From positions 1,488,001 to 1,552,000 of the forward strand of contig OZ245780.1 of NCBI GenBank assembly GCA_965227905.1: a DNA stretch of 64,000 nt. Reading direction: 5' to 3'. Made by a program: the position numbers and the translations under genes. This DNA is from CBDDHT01 sp965227905. GTDB lineage: Bacteria > Pseudomonadota > Alphaproteobacteria > Rhizobiales > Methyloligellaceae. The notes beneath the pieces were generated by a model. It was not told the DNA's origin. It did no database searches and was given only the letters and a program-made list of their open reading frames with translations. This document shows positions 36,874-45,343 of the stretch, piece by piece (the stretch's first letter is position 1; each line of letters starts with the position of its first letter).

Positions 36874-37233
36874 CAGATCTCTCCCCAGATCAGTCAGCCT
36901 TTGCCCTGACGACGAGAAGAGATGCTTGCCCTAATCTGCGGTTTCCCGCCGTCCCTTGACCGGTAGATGGGTGGTCTGTTGGAAATTCCGTGTGCGCCCC
37001 ATCACACTGCATGGCGATTTGTTAGAGAACGGGGTGAAACCAGTCGGTTAAAGCACGCCGCAAAACGTTTTGCCACGTTCCAAAGATCGTTCTAACGGCA
37101 ACTTCAAACGAATTCGTTTGGGATTTGCGGTGATCAAGAAACAGCGGTTTGGAGAAAAGTCGGCCTGCCGGTAGGACAGATTATTCGATGAACTAGGCAG
37201 CCGCGGCAGCTAATTCGTAGGGAGACCGAACAA
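36874..37233. other. Intergenic region upstream of the RTX gene with two palindromes
   Basis: This region must carry the RTX gene promoter. It includes perfect palindromes GCAAAACGTTTTGC (37060-37073) and CAAACGAATTCGTTTG (37105-37120), about 190-250 bases upstream of the RTX start. No supported small gene is seen. Confidence 0.5.
37060..37120. promoter_or_regulatory. Pair of palindromes upstream of the RTX gene
   Basis: GCAAAACGTTTTGC (14 bases, perfect) and CAAACGAATTCGTTTG (16 bases, perfect), 31 bases apart, share the outer bases CAAA..TTTG. They may be operator half pairs for a LuxR/LacI-type regulator. Alternatively they belong to the module A border. Confidence 0.4.
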
Positions 37234-37757
37234 CCTACTTCTCGGTGAGCTTGAGCTCGATCCGCCGGTTTCGCCGCAGGGATTCCGGATCTTCGCCCGC
37301 ATCCAATGGCTGGAATTCTCCGAAACCAGCCGTCTCGGTGGAACGCCTGCGTCAAGCAACTGGCGCACGACGGAAATCGCGCGGGCGCTCGATAGTTCCC
37401 AGTTCGACGGGAACCTTGCGTTCCTGATTGGCTTGATGTCTGTGTGTCCATCAACGCGCAAAACCCAGTTCACTTCGTCGGGGATCTCGTTCTGGAGCAC
37501 CGCCAGGGCTTCTGCGAGTTTGGAGATCTGAGCGCGGCCTGTTGGATTGATCTCGGCAGAGCCGGAGTCAAACAGGACCTCGGCCTGGAAAATGAACCGG
37601 TCGCCGACGACGCGAACATTCTGCCGGTCGCCCAGGATTTTGAGAAGGCGTCTACTAAGTGCTAAGCGGTCAATCTATCGGATTTGGGCTGCTATCTGTC
37701 CAATATCAGCCGACCTTGGCGTGCGGTCGCGATAGCCGTTTCTGACCCAAAGCGGAC
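37234..37757. repeat. MotB-fragment module A
   Basis: A 524-base copy of the repeated module: MotB 3' fragment (37235-37650) plus about 107 bases of shared tail ending TGACCCAAAGCGGAC. The 3' flank present in modules B and C is missing. It is 271 bases upstream of the TPR/GCY-protein gene. Confidence 0.8.
37235..37650 (-). pseudogene. Truncated OmpA-domain copy of the MotB-like gene (module A)
   Basis: The complement strand encodes the last 138 or so residues of the MotB-like protein at 47321-48349, but a 10-base deletion in the QLLDAGVPPRRLV region shifts the frame (the reading goes PPRRLVSENSSHW). It has no start region, signal or transmembrane helix. I read it as a decayed partial copy, not a gene. 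Confidence 0.85.
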
Positions 37758-37990
37758 ATGGTGCGGTGGCGTGTGCAGTTCACTTCGGCAAGCGATGTCT
37801 GCCCGTAATAGTCATGCCATTCTTCTTCAGTATTGACTGCTGAGAGACCCAGAAATATTATTTTTGCATGTCGCGGATTGGGGCATCTCATGACCCCTTA
37901 CTCAAAGCCTCTCAAACGGGCGATCTTCGGCAATGCGAGTTGATTTGCTGGGGGCGAATCTGCGATGCACCAGAGCACTGAGTACATCGT

Positions 37991-38001
37991 CCCCCCCCCC
38001 C
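37991..38001 (+). repeat. Homopolymer tract of eleven C
   Basis: Eleven consecutive C lie 26 bases upstream of the GTG start of the TPR/GCY protein and just upstream of its ribosome-binding site. Slippage here would change the promoter or leader length but not the frame if the start is at 38028. Confidence 0.6.
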
Positions 38002-38027
38002 AGGCCATGCCTAAGGGAGGAAAAGGC

Positions 38028-39029
38028 GTGCCGTTTACTTCGTTTTCCAGACTGCTGATAATCGCTGCGTTTTTGTGCACGTGTCTCGTGCCGCTGACGG
38101 GCGCGCTTGCGTACGATCTTAAAGATTGCGAGAGCTGGAATTCCAACCCACAACTGTCGATCCGCAGCTGCACAGCACTTATCAACGCCGGAAACGAAAC
38201 CCCGCTTGATCTTGCTTACATGCACCAACTCCGCGGCGTCGCCTACAATAAAACGGGCCAGCATGACGCCGCCATGACTGACTTCAACCGCGCCATCGCG
38301 CTCGACCCGGAATTTGCCGAAGCCTACCAATCCAGGGCCGCACGATTTGAGGCACAGGGCCTCAAGGATTTGGCGATACGTGACTTCCGCAAGGCAGTAC
38401 AACTCAAGCCGGGACTCGACTATGCCCAGGAAGCCCTCAGGCGTCTCGGTGCAGCATCCACACCAGCGCCGTCTACTGCTCCGGTTCGTCGCGCCCCGCC
38501 ACCCGTACGCCAAGCGCCGAGGGTCAATCTTGCGCTCGAATTGCAGCGCGAACTCAAGCGCATCGGCTGTTATACCGGCGGGCTCGATGGCGATTGGGGC
38601 CGCGGCAGCCAGTCTGCGCTCAGGCGGTTTTCGAACCAGGCGGGCTTACGCCTTGGCACCCAGCCGTCGCAGAAAGCTTTGGCAGAAGCCAAGGAGACGG
38701 CAAGAGGCTATTGCCAGCCGGTACGGGTGGCGCCAAGACGGGCCGCACCGAAGCGTAAGAAGCGCCAAGGCTGTCGTGCGGGAACTGTGTTGCTTGACGG
38801 GCAGTGTATCCCCAGATCGCAGGTCGCGTCTTTCTGCGGACCGGGCTTCGAGCGGCGCGGCACGAAATGCGTGCGAATGCAGGACGGCGCCTCAGGCCGT
38901 TGCAAGCTTGCGGATTATACGACGTGCAATCAAAAAGCGCGGGAGTACTGCGAAGGCAATGACACCAACAGTTGTCTTGATAGGGAATCCCGACAGTGTT
39001 TACGAGAAGAGATTGGATGTAACCCGTAG
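38028..39029 (+). CDS. Exported TPR protein with GCY peptidoglycan-binding-like motif and Cys-rich tail
   Basis: The 333-residue product starts at GTG 38028, eight bases after GGGAGGA, and opens with a clear signal peptide (SRLLIIAAFLCTCLVPL, then GALA). Three TPR-like helices follow (LRGVAYNKTGQHDAAMTDFN, then AIALDPEFAEAYQSRAARFE). A Pro-rich linker leads to LQRELKRIGCYTGGLDGDWG, the same motif as in the protein at 12826-13566. The C-terminal 100 residues are basic, then Cys-rich (about nine Cys). The function is unknown. It lies between modules A and B of the MotB-fragment array and is read against the surrounding fragments. In-frame ATG 38007 is a weaker alternative start. Confidence 0.75.
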   Translation: MPFTSFSRLLIIAAFLCTCLVPLTGALAYDLKDCESWNSNPQLSIRSCTALINAGNETPLDLAYMHQLRGVAYNKTGQHDAAMTDFNRAIALDPEFAEAYQSRAARFEAQGLKDLAIRDFRKAVQLKPGLDYAQEALRRLGAASTPAPSTAPVRRAPPPVRQAPRVNLALELQRELKRIGCYTGGLDGDWGRGSQSALRRFSNQAGLRLGTQPSQKALAEAKETARGYCQPVRVAPRRAAPKRKKRQGCRAGTVLLDGQCIPRSQVASFCGPGFERRGTKCVRMQDGASGRCKLADYTTCNQKAREYCEGNDTNSCLDRESRQCLREEIGCNP

Positions 39030-39048
39030 TCAGGGGGGCATGCCCAAT

Positions 39049-39697
39049 GTCCGCTTCTAGCACTTTTGTGCCGTCTGCTTGTAGGCCATACCGCGGCTGA
39101 TTCTACCGCTATAGCGGTCGTAGCGGAGACAAAAGCAGCCGTTTCAGCGCGAAATCGATTCCCCCTACTTCTCCGTGAGTTTGAGCTCGATCCGCCGATT
39201 GCGCCGCAGGGATTCCGGATCTTCGCCCGCATCCAATGGCTGGAATTCCCCGAAACCAGCCGCAACCAATCGTCTTGGTGGAACGCCTGCGTCAAGCAAC
39301 TGGCGTACGACCGAGATCGCGCGGGCGCTCGATAGTTCCCAGTTCGATGGGAATCTTGCATTCCTGATCGGCTTGATGTCCGTGTGTCCATCCACGCGCA
39401 AGACCTAGTTCACCTCGTCGGGGATCTCGTTCTGCAGCACCGCCAGGGCTTCAGCGAGTTTGGATATCTGAGTGCGGCCTGTTGGATTGATTTCGGTAGT
39501 GCCAGAGTCAAACAGGACCTCGGCCTGGAAAATGAACCGGTCGCCGACGACGCGAACATTCTCCGGGTCGTCCAGGATTTTGAGAAGGCGTCTACTAAGT
39601 GCTAAGCGGTCAATCTATCGGATTTAGGCTGCTATCTGTCCAATATGAGCCGACCTTGGCGTGCGGTAGCGATAGCCGTTTCTGACCCAGAGCAGTC
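39049..39697. repeat. MotB-fragment module B
   Basis: A 649-base unit from GTCCGCT to AGCAGTC: 3' flank with GCACTTTTGTGCC hairpin, MotB 3' fragment (39165-39590), then the shared tail. It begins 20 bases after the stop of the TPR/GCY gene and ends 31 bases before the stop of the TPR gene. Module C has the same length. Confidence 0.85.
39165..39590 (-). pseudogene. Truncated OmpA-domain copy of the MotB-like gene (module B)
   Basis: This 426-base fragment matches the last 142 codons of the MotB-like gene at 47321-48349. The Trp codon in EVNWVLR is a TAG stop (39405-39407). From there to the end the reading is RVDGHTDIKPIRNARFPSNW and onward, nearly unchanged. There is no start codon with a ribosome-binding site. 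Confidence 0.88.
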
Positions 39698-39727
39698 ATC
39701 TTCTCACGCCGCATTGCAAGGCTTAGG

Positions 39728-41185
39728 CTACTTCTTCAGCTTGCCCAGTTTGATCTTCGCCAAGGCGGCGAATGTACCGTTCGGAAACTGGTCCAGATAG
39801 GCTTGCAACATTGCCGCGTCCTTCGAGTCCTTCACGCTGTTCCAGAAGCTGAGTTCCATCTCCTTGTTCACCGTTGACTCGGCATCCTGTGTTGGAGTGG
39901 GTTTAGCCTGCGTCGCGGCATCGCTCGCTCTCAGGCGTTTCAATCCTTCCTTGCTTTCCTCGATCGTGGGGTCAAGGGCCAGCGCCTGGCGATAATCGGC
40001 GATGGCTTTTTCTTTTTCGCCAAGGGCTTCATAGATGTGCGCGCGCGTATCCAGTGCAGAGCTGCTCTTGGGGTCGATCTCCAAGGCCGCGTTGACGTGG
40101 GGCAACCCTTCCTTGGAGCGGCCCGCCTTGAAAAGCGCCCAAGCCAAGTTGTTGTGCCTCTTGGGGTTCTTTTTTTCCAGGTTGAGCGCCTGGGTGTAGT
40201 CGGCAATGGCCTCGTCTTTTTTCCCCAGGGCCTGGTAAAGACGAGCCCGGGTATCGAACGCTAACACATATTTTGGGTCAAGTTTCAATGCCCGGTCGGC
40301 GTGTGGCAAGCCTTCCTTGGACCGGTCAGCCTTGTAGAAGTTCCATGCCAGGGCGTTATGTAGGCCGGCATCCTCCGGGTGGCGTTTAATCGCCTCTCTA
40401 TAATCGAGGATGGCCTTCTCATAGTTCTTCTTGCTTTCGTATGCTCTGCCGCGGTCAGCAAAATATTCCGCCAGTTTCGGGTCGAGTTCGATGGCCCGTG
40501 TCAGATCGGCAATGGCCCGGTCGTAGTCTTTCAGCGCTTGATAGGAGTCGCTGCGGCCCTGATAATTGGAGGCATCGTCCGGATCGAGTTCGATTGCTTT
40601 CGTCAGGTCCTCGACGGCCCGTTCATGCTCTCCATTGTCGAAATAGGCAAGCCCGCGCGCCGAGTAATACGCGGCTTCCCTCGGCTCAAGTTCTATTGTC
40701 CGGGTCAGGTCGGCGATCGCAAGGTCGTAGTTTTTTTTCTCGATATAGTAATAACCACGCTTTAAATAGACGGCGGCCAATTTCGGATTGATCTTGATCG
40801 CCATCGTTATGTCATCGATCGCACGATCCAGATCCTCTTTTTCAAAGTAAGCGATACTGCGGTTTGCGTAAGCGACTTCATCCTTCGGATCCAGCTTGAT
40901 TGCCTCGGTCAAATCGGCAATGGCAAGGTCGAATTTGTCTGCCGCGGCGTAGGCGCTGGATCGCTTGCTATAGATAACGTTGAGATCTTGCTTGCTGATA
41001 CGCCGGCCGAAAAGCCTGCCGGACTTGATGATCCGCGTGCAGGCCTTGATCCGCGCTTCGCCCTCGCCGCGCTGGCAGAGGTCCAGGTCGTTGGCTCGCA
41101 CCGGGTTTGTGCGTGCGTCAACGCACACTAGTAATGACACCAAGAACAAAGCGCCGAGCCAGCGCAAGCAGACCCCTGCCATCAA
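39728..41185 (-). CDS. Secreted TPR-repeat protein with caspase-associated C-terminal motif
   Basis: The 485-residue protein has a signal peptide (LGALFLVSLLVCVDA then RTNPVRAND) and about eleven tandem TPR units such as AIADLTEAIKLDPKDEVAYA, covering residues 70-420. The last 45 residues read FWNSVKDSKDAAMLQAYLDQ then FPNGTFAALAKIKLG, a block also found in the caspase-FGE protein (residues about 268-304). TPR arrays mediate protein binding; a periplasmic scaffold role is an inference. It is on the minus strand like the MotA/MotB-like genes and is bounded by module B downstream. The codon usage looks normal for the genome. Confidence 0.8.
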   Translation of the reverse strand: MMAGVCLRWLGALFLVSLLVCVDARTNPVRANDLDLCQRGEGEARIKACTRIIKSGRLFGRRISKQDLNVIYSKRSSAYAAADKFDLAIADLTEAIKLDPKDEVAYANRSIAYFEKEDLDRAIDDITMAIKINPKLAAVYLKRGYYYIEKKNYDLAIADLTRTIELEPREAAYYSARGLAYFDNGEHERAVEDLTKAIELDPDDASNYQGRSDSYQALKDYDRAIADLTRAIELDPKLAEYFADRGRAYESKKNYEKAILDYREAIKRHPEDAGLHNALAWNFYKADRSKEGLPHADRALKLDPKYVLAFDTRARLYQALGKKDEAIADYTQALNLEKKNPKRHNNLAWALFKAGRSKEGLPHVNAALEIDPKSSSALDTRAHIYEALGEKEKAIADYRQALALDPTIEESKEGLKRLRASDAATQAKPTPTQDAESTVNKEMELSFWNSVKDSKDAAMLQAYLDQFPNGTFAALAKIKLGKLKK

Positions 41186-41722
41186 ACCAATCCCCCCACG
41201 GGCTCTTTCAGCAAAAGTTGATAGACTTTTGCGCCCGGAAAGAGCGTCAAATCAAGAACCTGAAGCCGTTTCAATGACCCGGTTTTCAATGAAACTGCTC
41301 TCGAAAGCCTAATCCAAAGCCTAGTCCAGTATGGCCGCCGAGTCAGCCTGTTCGTGATGAGTCGACCTTATCAGGTGGCGAGCGCTGCTATTACTTCGAT
41401 AGCCATTCCAGGGTTATAAGAGGGAGGGGGCTACGACAGCAATCCGTCCGAAATCAGCCATCATCTAAGGACAGCGGGAAGGCCGGAACTGACCCTAAGC
41501 CGTCGTTCGCTAAGCTGCTTTCCTCAGAGAAGACCGGTTGTCGTACTCGATCAGCCGTGAAGTCCTCCCAGAAGCATCGTTATCGTTCGTGACACCTCCA
41601 AGCTCCTGCCCAGTCGACTACAGGCGATATGTAACATTTTTCGCCGGTCGAACGTCTAATCAACTGAAAAGCAAAATCGGCTCGCAAATTGGCTGCCGAG
41701 GCAGCCGATGTGAGCACTGAAG
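41186..41722. other. Intergenic region without a supported gene
   Basis: The region separates the TPR gene (leftward) from the DUF2852 gene (rightward) and must hold their promoters. An open frame at 41538-41720 has no ribosome-binding site or family match. I see no tRNA or strong terminator. Confidence 0.4.
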
Positions 41723-42109
41723 ATGGAGAAACTCATGCATTCGGCAACGATCATGAACGATCTGCCGACGCCGATGTGGATTGCCCTCATTCTATTGGGC
41801 TTTGTCCTGTTTTGGCCTCTCGGCGTCTTCGCCCTGATTTATTTCATATGGAGCAGAAAAATGATGTGCTGTACTGGACCTTTGGCAGGCTCGAAACGCG
41901 ATAGCGTCAAACCTTGGACGATCCCGTACGGAGCACCTCGCACGACGGGCAACTTAGCCTTTGACGAATATCGCGAGGCAACCCTGAAGCGTTTAGAGGA
42001 AGAACGCATAGAGTTCGCCAAATTTCTTGAGAACCTTCGCCTTGCCAAGGACAAGGCCGAGTTCGACGAATTCATGGCAATGCGAGCGGCGCAACAAACC
42101 CAGACGTGA
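41723..42109 (+). CDS. DUF2852 membrane protein
   Basis: The 128-residue product has one or two hydrophobic segments (PMWIALILLGFVLFWPLGVF then ALIYFIWS), followed by a charged helix containing TGNLAFDEYREATLKRLEEE and FLENLRLAKDKAEFDEFMA. This combination is the DUF2852 family of Hyphomicrobiales. Function unknown. The start may be the ATG at 41735, which has GGAGAAAC upstream, rather than 41723. The ECF sigma factor gene starts 52 bases after the stop. Confidence 0.82.
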   Translation: MEKLMHSATIMNDLPTPMWIALILLGFVLFWPLGVFALIYFIWSRKMMCCTGPLAGSKRDSVKPWTIPYGAPRTTGNLAFDEYREATLKRLEEERIEFAKFLENLRLAKDKAEFDEFMAMRAAQQTQT

Positions 42110-42161
42110 GCGTCTAAGAAAAGTCTTTGGCAGGCCATAACAACCGCAGATTGGGAACGTG

Positions 42162-42737
42162 ATGACAAAGCGACAGCACAAACCTGTTGCTCCTGAGCGT
42201 CTTGAAGAAATTGTAGGCGCGAGCGAACGTGACGTCGTTCGCGCCTTCATCCTCAAGCTCGTGGGTGATCCCGCCCTCGCGGAGGACCTGGTTCAGGAAG
42301 TGCTCCTTAGAGCACACAGGTCGGCTGAGGGATTCAAGGGCGATGCATCGCGGAAATCTTGGCTGCACGTGATCGCACTCAATGTTGTGCGCGATCACTT
42401 CCGAGCAACGGCTCGGCGGCCCAAGCAGGTGTCCGATCCAGAAGCGCTTTTTGCACTACAAGACAACGAGGCGCTGGAAGACGATCTCCTCCAGCGCGAA
42501 ATGGCTTCATGCATCAGGCAGTATGTCTTGCGCCTGCCTCAACGCCAGCGCGATGTAGTGGCACTGCATGATATAGCCGGGCTCACGCACAGTGAAGTGG
42601 CTTCGGCTCTCGACATATCGCAAAGCAATTCGCGGATACTGCTTCATCGAGGCCGCGCCGCCCTGAGGCTTCTGTTGGAAGAGAACTGTTTGCTTTGCTT
42701 CGACGATTCGGTCCCTTGCCAACCCAAGCCCAGATAA
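42162..42737 (+). CDS. ECF RNA polymerase sigma factor
   Basis: The 191-residue protein has sigma region 2 (AEDLVQEVLLRAHRSAEGF, with SWLHVIALNVVRDHFR) and region 4 (LPQRQRDVVALHDIAGLTHS, then EVASALDISQSNSRILLHRG). Region 3 is missing, as in ECF sigma factors. The C-terminus has a Cys cluster (ENCLLCFDDSVPC). The start is ATG 42162, with GTG 42159 adjacent. No anti-sigma gene is next to it; the C-terminal Cys tail might sense redox or zinc itself. The upstream DUF2852 gene is probably in the same transcript. Confidence 0.87.
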   Translation: MTKRQHKPVAPERLEEIVGASERDVVRAFILKLVGDPALAEDLVQEVLLRAHRSAEGFKGDASRKSWLHVIALNVVRDHFRATARRPKQVSDPEALFALQDNEALEDDLLQREMASCIRQYVLRLPQRQRDVVALHDIAGLTHSEVASALDISQSNSRILLHRGRAALRLLLEENCLLCFDDSVPCQPKPR

Positions 42738-42889
42738 AGGGGGCTCAAGTGGGGAGCAGCCTGCCTAAGAGAACGGAGAAAAGCCACCCGCGTGGTTGGG
42801 CGCGGTGCTTATGCGTCTACGGTTCCTACGACTTTCGCCCTAAAGCCAGCCTGCGCACCTGCAAACCGCCTCCCGAATACCGCGCGACG

Positions 42890-44269
42890 TCATGTTCGCG
42901 AACCGGCACCACGCAAAGGCAATACTTCATGGAACTTGCCGCTTGCGGTGAATTCGGGCGTTGCCTGGCTTTCTCGTACTGCGACGTCCGCCAGGCCGTT
43001 ATTGCGAAACACGCGCTTCACCGACTGTATGACGTCTTGAAAGACAGACCCTGCCGCCGCCTCTTCGGCCGTTTCGATCCGCACCTCGAAATCGCGCTGT
43101 CCGGTCTGGACCAGCTGGATGCGCCGTGCGTGCCTGTGCTCCAGATCGAAGACGAGCGGCGACAGCGTCACCTCGCCAACACGAACAAGTGTCGCCTCGC
43201 GGCCTTCTACCTGAAAACTGCGGAACGGCGATCCACAGGGACAGGGGTCGGTGTAGAAACGAAGGCAGTCGCCCAGGTCATATCGGATGAATGGTTGAAC
43301 GTCGTTGGCCAGCACCGTCAGCAGCACGGTCGCCGACAGCGCGCCGTCGGGAACGGGTCGCATCGCTTCGTCGACCGCTTCGAGGATGACCCAATCTTCG
43401 TTCACATGGTGCCGCCCGTGGCTGCACTTGATAGACGGCACCAGGCATTCGGTGCAGCCATAGGCGTCGATGACGTCGCGCTTCAGCGAGGGAAACGCCT
43501 GGCGAACCCGCGCGCACAGATCATCCGTGAGCGTCTCGCCTCCCGTTCTGACAATCATCGGCTCGATCTGCAGCCGCCCGTCTTTCTTTTCTTTGGCGAG
43601 AATAGCCAGGACGCTTGGGTAAGTCAGGATCGAGGTGAGGTTCGGGATCGCGTTGAGTTGGTCCACGATCCGCCCGATCGGCTGCTCGGCCTCGATGAAT
43701 GCCGTGTGCCCTACCAGCCTCGGCGCCAGATGTCTCATCAATTTGTTGAGCCCGGCGCCGGCAAAGTGACCGTTGCCGCCGGTGATGGTCACGCTCACAC
43801 CGCCCTTGCGGACTTCCCGGATCGGCTTCCACTGGGAACGATCGAAGCGCGCCAGCGATATCCCGTAATAGTACTCCAGGAGCGATGACGGCGATACGAC
43901 GACCGCCGGTTCCCCAGATGTCCCGGAGGTCCGGAAAATAACGACATCGTCGATGGGCTCGCCAATCTTGTCGATGTCCCGGAGATGTTCGCGGGCTCGT
44001 TCGAGGGGAAGAGAGCGAATCGTCAGCCAGTCGTCGAATTCCCTCATAAGATCGGGCTTGCGGGTGACCGGCAAGTGGCGCAGTTCGACCTCGCTTGATG
44101 GCCCCAGATCCGCGTAAAGCCTGCGAAACAAGGGGGAGTCGCGCCGCGCCTTTTCCACGAGACGCCGCAGGTTGCGGAGCTGCCTTGCTTCTATTCGCTT
44201 CCGTCCACCCCAGGCTGTCCAGAGCCCGCCAGCGAAGTATCCCAATGTTCTAAGAAAGCTGAAACGCAT
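42890..44269 (-). CDS. PaaK/CapK-like AMP-forming ligase
   Basis: The 459-residue protein belongs to the phenylacetate-CoA ligase/CapK branch of AMP-forming enzymes. The ATP-loop is IFRTSGTSGEPAVVV, the aromatic/zinc region AYGCTECLVPSIKCSHGRHH, and later FIRYDLGDCLRFYTDPCPCG. The cysteines CTEC...C...CPCG match the zinc site of that group. It would activate an aryl or acyl acid. The true substrate is unknown: no coenzyme A ligase cluster or carrier protein is adjacent. The start at 44269 (MRFSFLRTLGYFAGG) is chosen; a longer frame to 44341 is possible. A perfect FNR/FixK box lies about 200 bases upstream. Confidence 0.8.
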   Translation of the reverse strand: MRFSFLRTLGYFAGGLWTAWGGRKRIEARQLRNLRRLVEKARRDSPLFRRLYADLGPSSEVELRHLPVTRKPDLMREFDDWLTIRSLPLERAREHLRDIDKIGEPIDDVVIFRTSGTSGEPAVVVSPSSLLEYYYGISLARFDRSQWKPIREVRKGGVSVTITGGNGHFAGAGLNKLMRHLAPRLVGHTAFIEAEQPIGRIVDQLNAIPNLTSILTYPSVLAILAKEKKDGRLQIEPMIVRTGGETLTDDLCARVRQAFPSLKRDVIDAYGCTECLVPSIKCSHGRHHVNEDWVILEAVDEAMRPVPDGALSATVLLTVLANDVQPFIRYDLGDCLRFYTDPCPCGSPFRSFQVEGREATLVRVGEVTLSPLVFDLEHRHARRIQLVQTGQRDFEVRIETAEEAAAGSVFQDVIQSVKRVFRNNGLADVAVRESQATPEFTASGKFHEVLPLRGAGSRT

Positions 44270-44694
44270 AGCTGCTGGCAATACCCGATCTTTGCTTCCA
44301 GCGTGGAGATATCCGACGTGTGTATCGGCATCAATCCTCACGCTTACGCATACGGGCCTCGGTAGCTCGTTTATGAGGTCACATAACCGAATGCTCGATG
44401 AGAGTTAAAGGCAGCGGATATCAAGCGTGCCGACTTGCGGGATATTGTGCACGCCTCAACAGAGCGCATCCTTGATCCAAATCAAAGTTGCGCAGCGCAT
44501 CAGTAAGCGCAAGTCACTAGACGAACAGCGCCCCAGAATGGATTGAAACTCAGGACATTTGATCCAGACTTCCCGTCTCTAGTTTCAAAGGCTTATACGG
44601 ACCGGAAATCTTGGTGAGAAACGCGTGCTCTAGAATTGGCCGTAATAGCCTCATCAATCGATGCCGGAATATAGACACTTGGCAGCTACAGCGA
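44270..44694. other. Intergenic region upstream of the ligase with an FNR box
   Basis: This region contains the FNR/FixK-type site at 44472-44485 and an inverted TTGCGC/GCGCAA pair (44488-44512). No supported gene is present. It separates the ligase gene from module C. Confidence 0.5.
44472..44485. promoter_or_regulatory. FNR/FixK box
   Basis: TTGATCCAAATCAA is an exact TTGAT-N4-ATCAA palindrome. It is about 130 bases upstream of the first possible start of the PaaK-like ligase (44341) and about 200 upstream of the preferred start. No other gene reads away from it. Confidence 0.6.
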
Positions 44695-45343
44695 GTTCCG
44701 TTGTTGGCACTTTTGTGCCGTCTGCTTGTAGGCCATACTGCGGCTGATCCCACTGCTATAGCTGTCGTAGCGGAGACAAAAGCCGCCGTTTCAGCACGAA
44801 ATCGATTCCCCTACTTCTCGGTGAGCTTGAGCTCGATCCGCCGATTGCGCCGCAGGGATTCCGGATCTTCGCCCGCATCCAATGGCTGGAATTCTCCGAA
44901 ACCGGCCGCAACCAGACGTCTCGGTGGAACGCCTGCGTCAAGCAACTGGCGCACGACCGAAATCGCGCGGGCGCTCGATAGTTCCCAGTTCGACGGGAAT
45001 CTTGCGTTCCTGATCGGCTTGATGTCCGTGTGTCCATCCACACGCAACACCCAGTTCACCTCATCGGGGATCTCATTCTGCAGCACCGCCAGGGCTTCTG
45101 CGAGTTTGGAGATCTGAGCGCGGCCTGTTGGATTGATCTCGGCGGAGCCGGAGTCAAACAGGACCTCGGCCTGGAAAATGAACCGGTCGCCGACGACGCG
45201 AACATTCTCCCGGTCGTCCAGGATTTTGAGAAGGCGTCTACTAAGTGCTAAGCGGTCAATCTATCGGATTTGGGCTGCTATCTGTCCAATATCAGCCGAC
45301 CTTGGCGTGCGGTCGCGATAGCCGTTTCTGACCCAGAGCGGTC
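44695..45343. repeat. MotB-fragment module C
   Basis: A 649-base unit, from GTTCCGT to AGCGGTC, with hairpin GGCACTTTTGTGCC, MotB fragment (44811-45236) and tail. Its last base abuts the stop codon of the caspase-FGE gene (45344). Confidence 0.85.
44811..45236 (-). pseudogene. Truncated OmpA-domain copy of the MotB-like gene (module C)
   Basis: The complement encodes the last 142 residues of the MotB-like protein with an identical amino acid sequence from LQNEIPDEVNWVLRVDGHTD to the stop. The frame is open upstream to a TAG near 45258 but there is no start codon or ribosome-binding site. It lacks the membrane anchor. It is a partial copy, probably unexpressed, although it could in principle encode a soluble OmpA domain. 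Confidence 0.88.

Noticed and set aside
41538..41720. 60-codon frame in the gap before DUF2852
   Set aside because: No ribosome-binding site or family similarity.
42695..43888. 397-codon plus-strand frame over the PaaK-like ligase
   Set aside because: Antisense to a gene with recognisable motifs; no ribosome-binding site and no family match.
44811..45236. Module C as a functional short OmpA protein
   Set aside because: Sequence is intact over the domain, but there is no start codon with a ribosome-binding site and no export signal.
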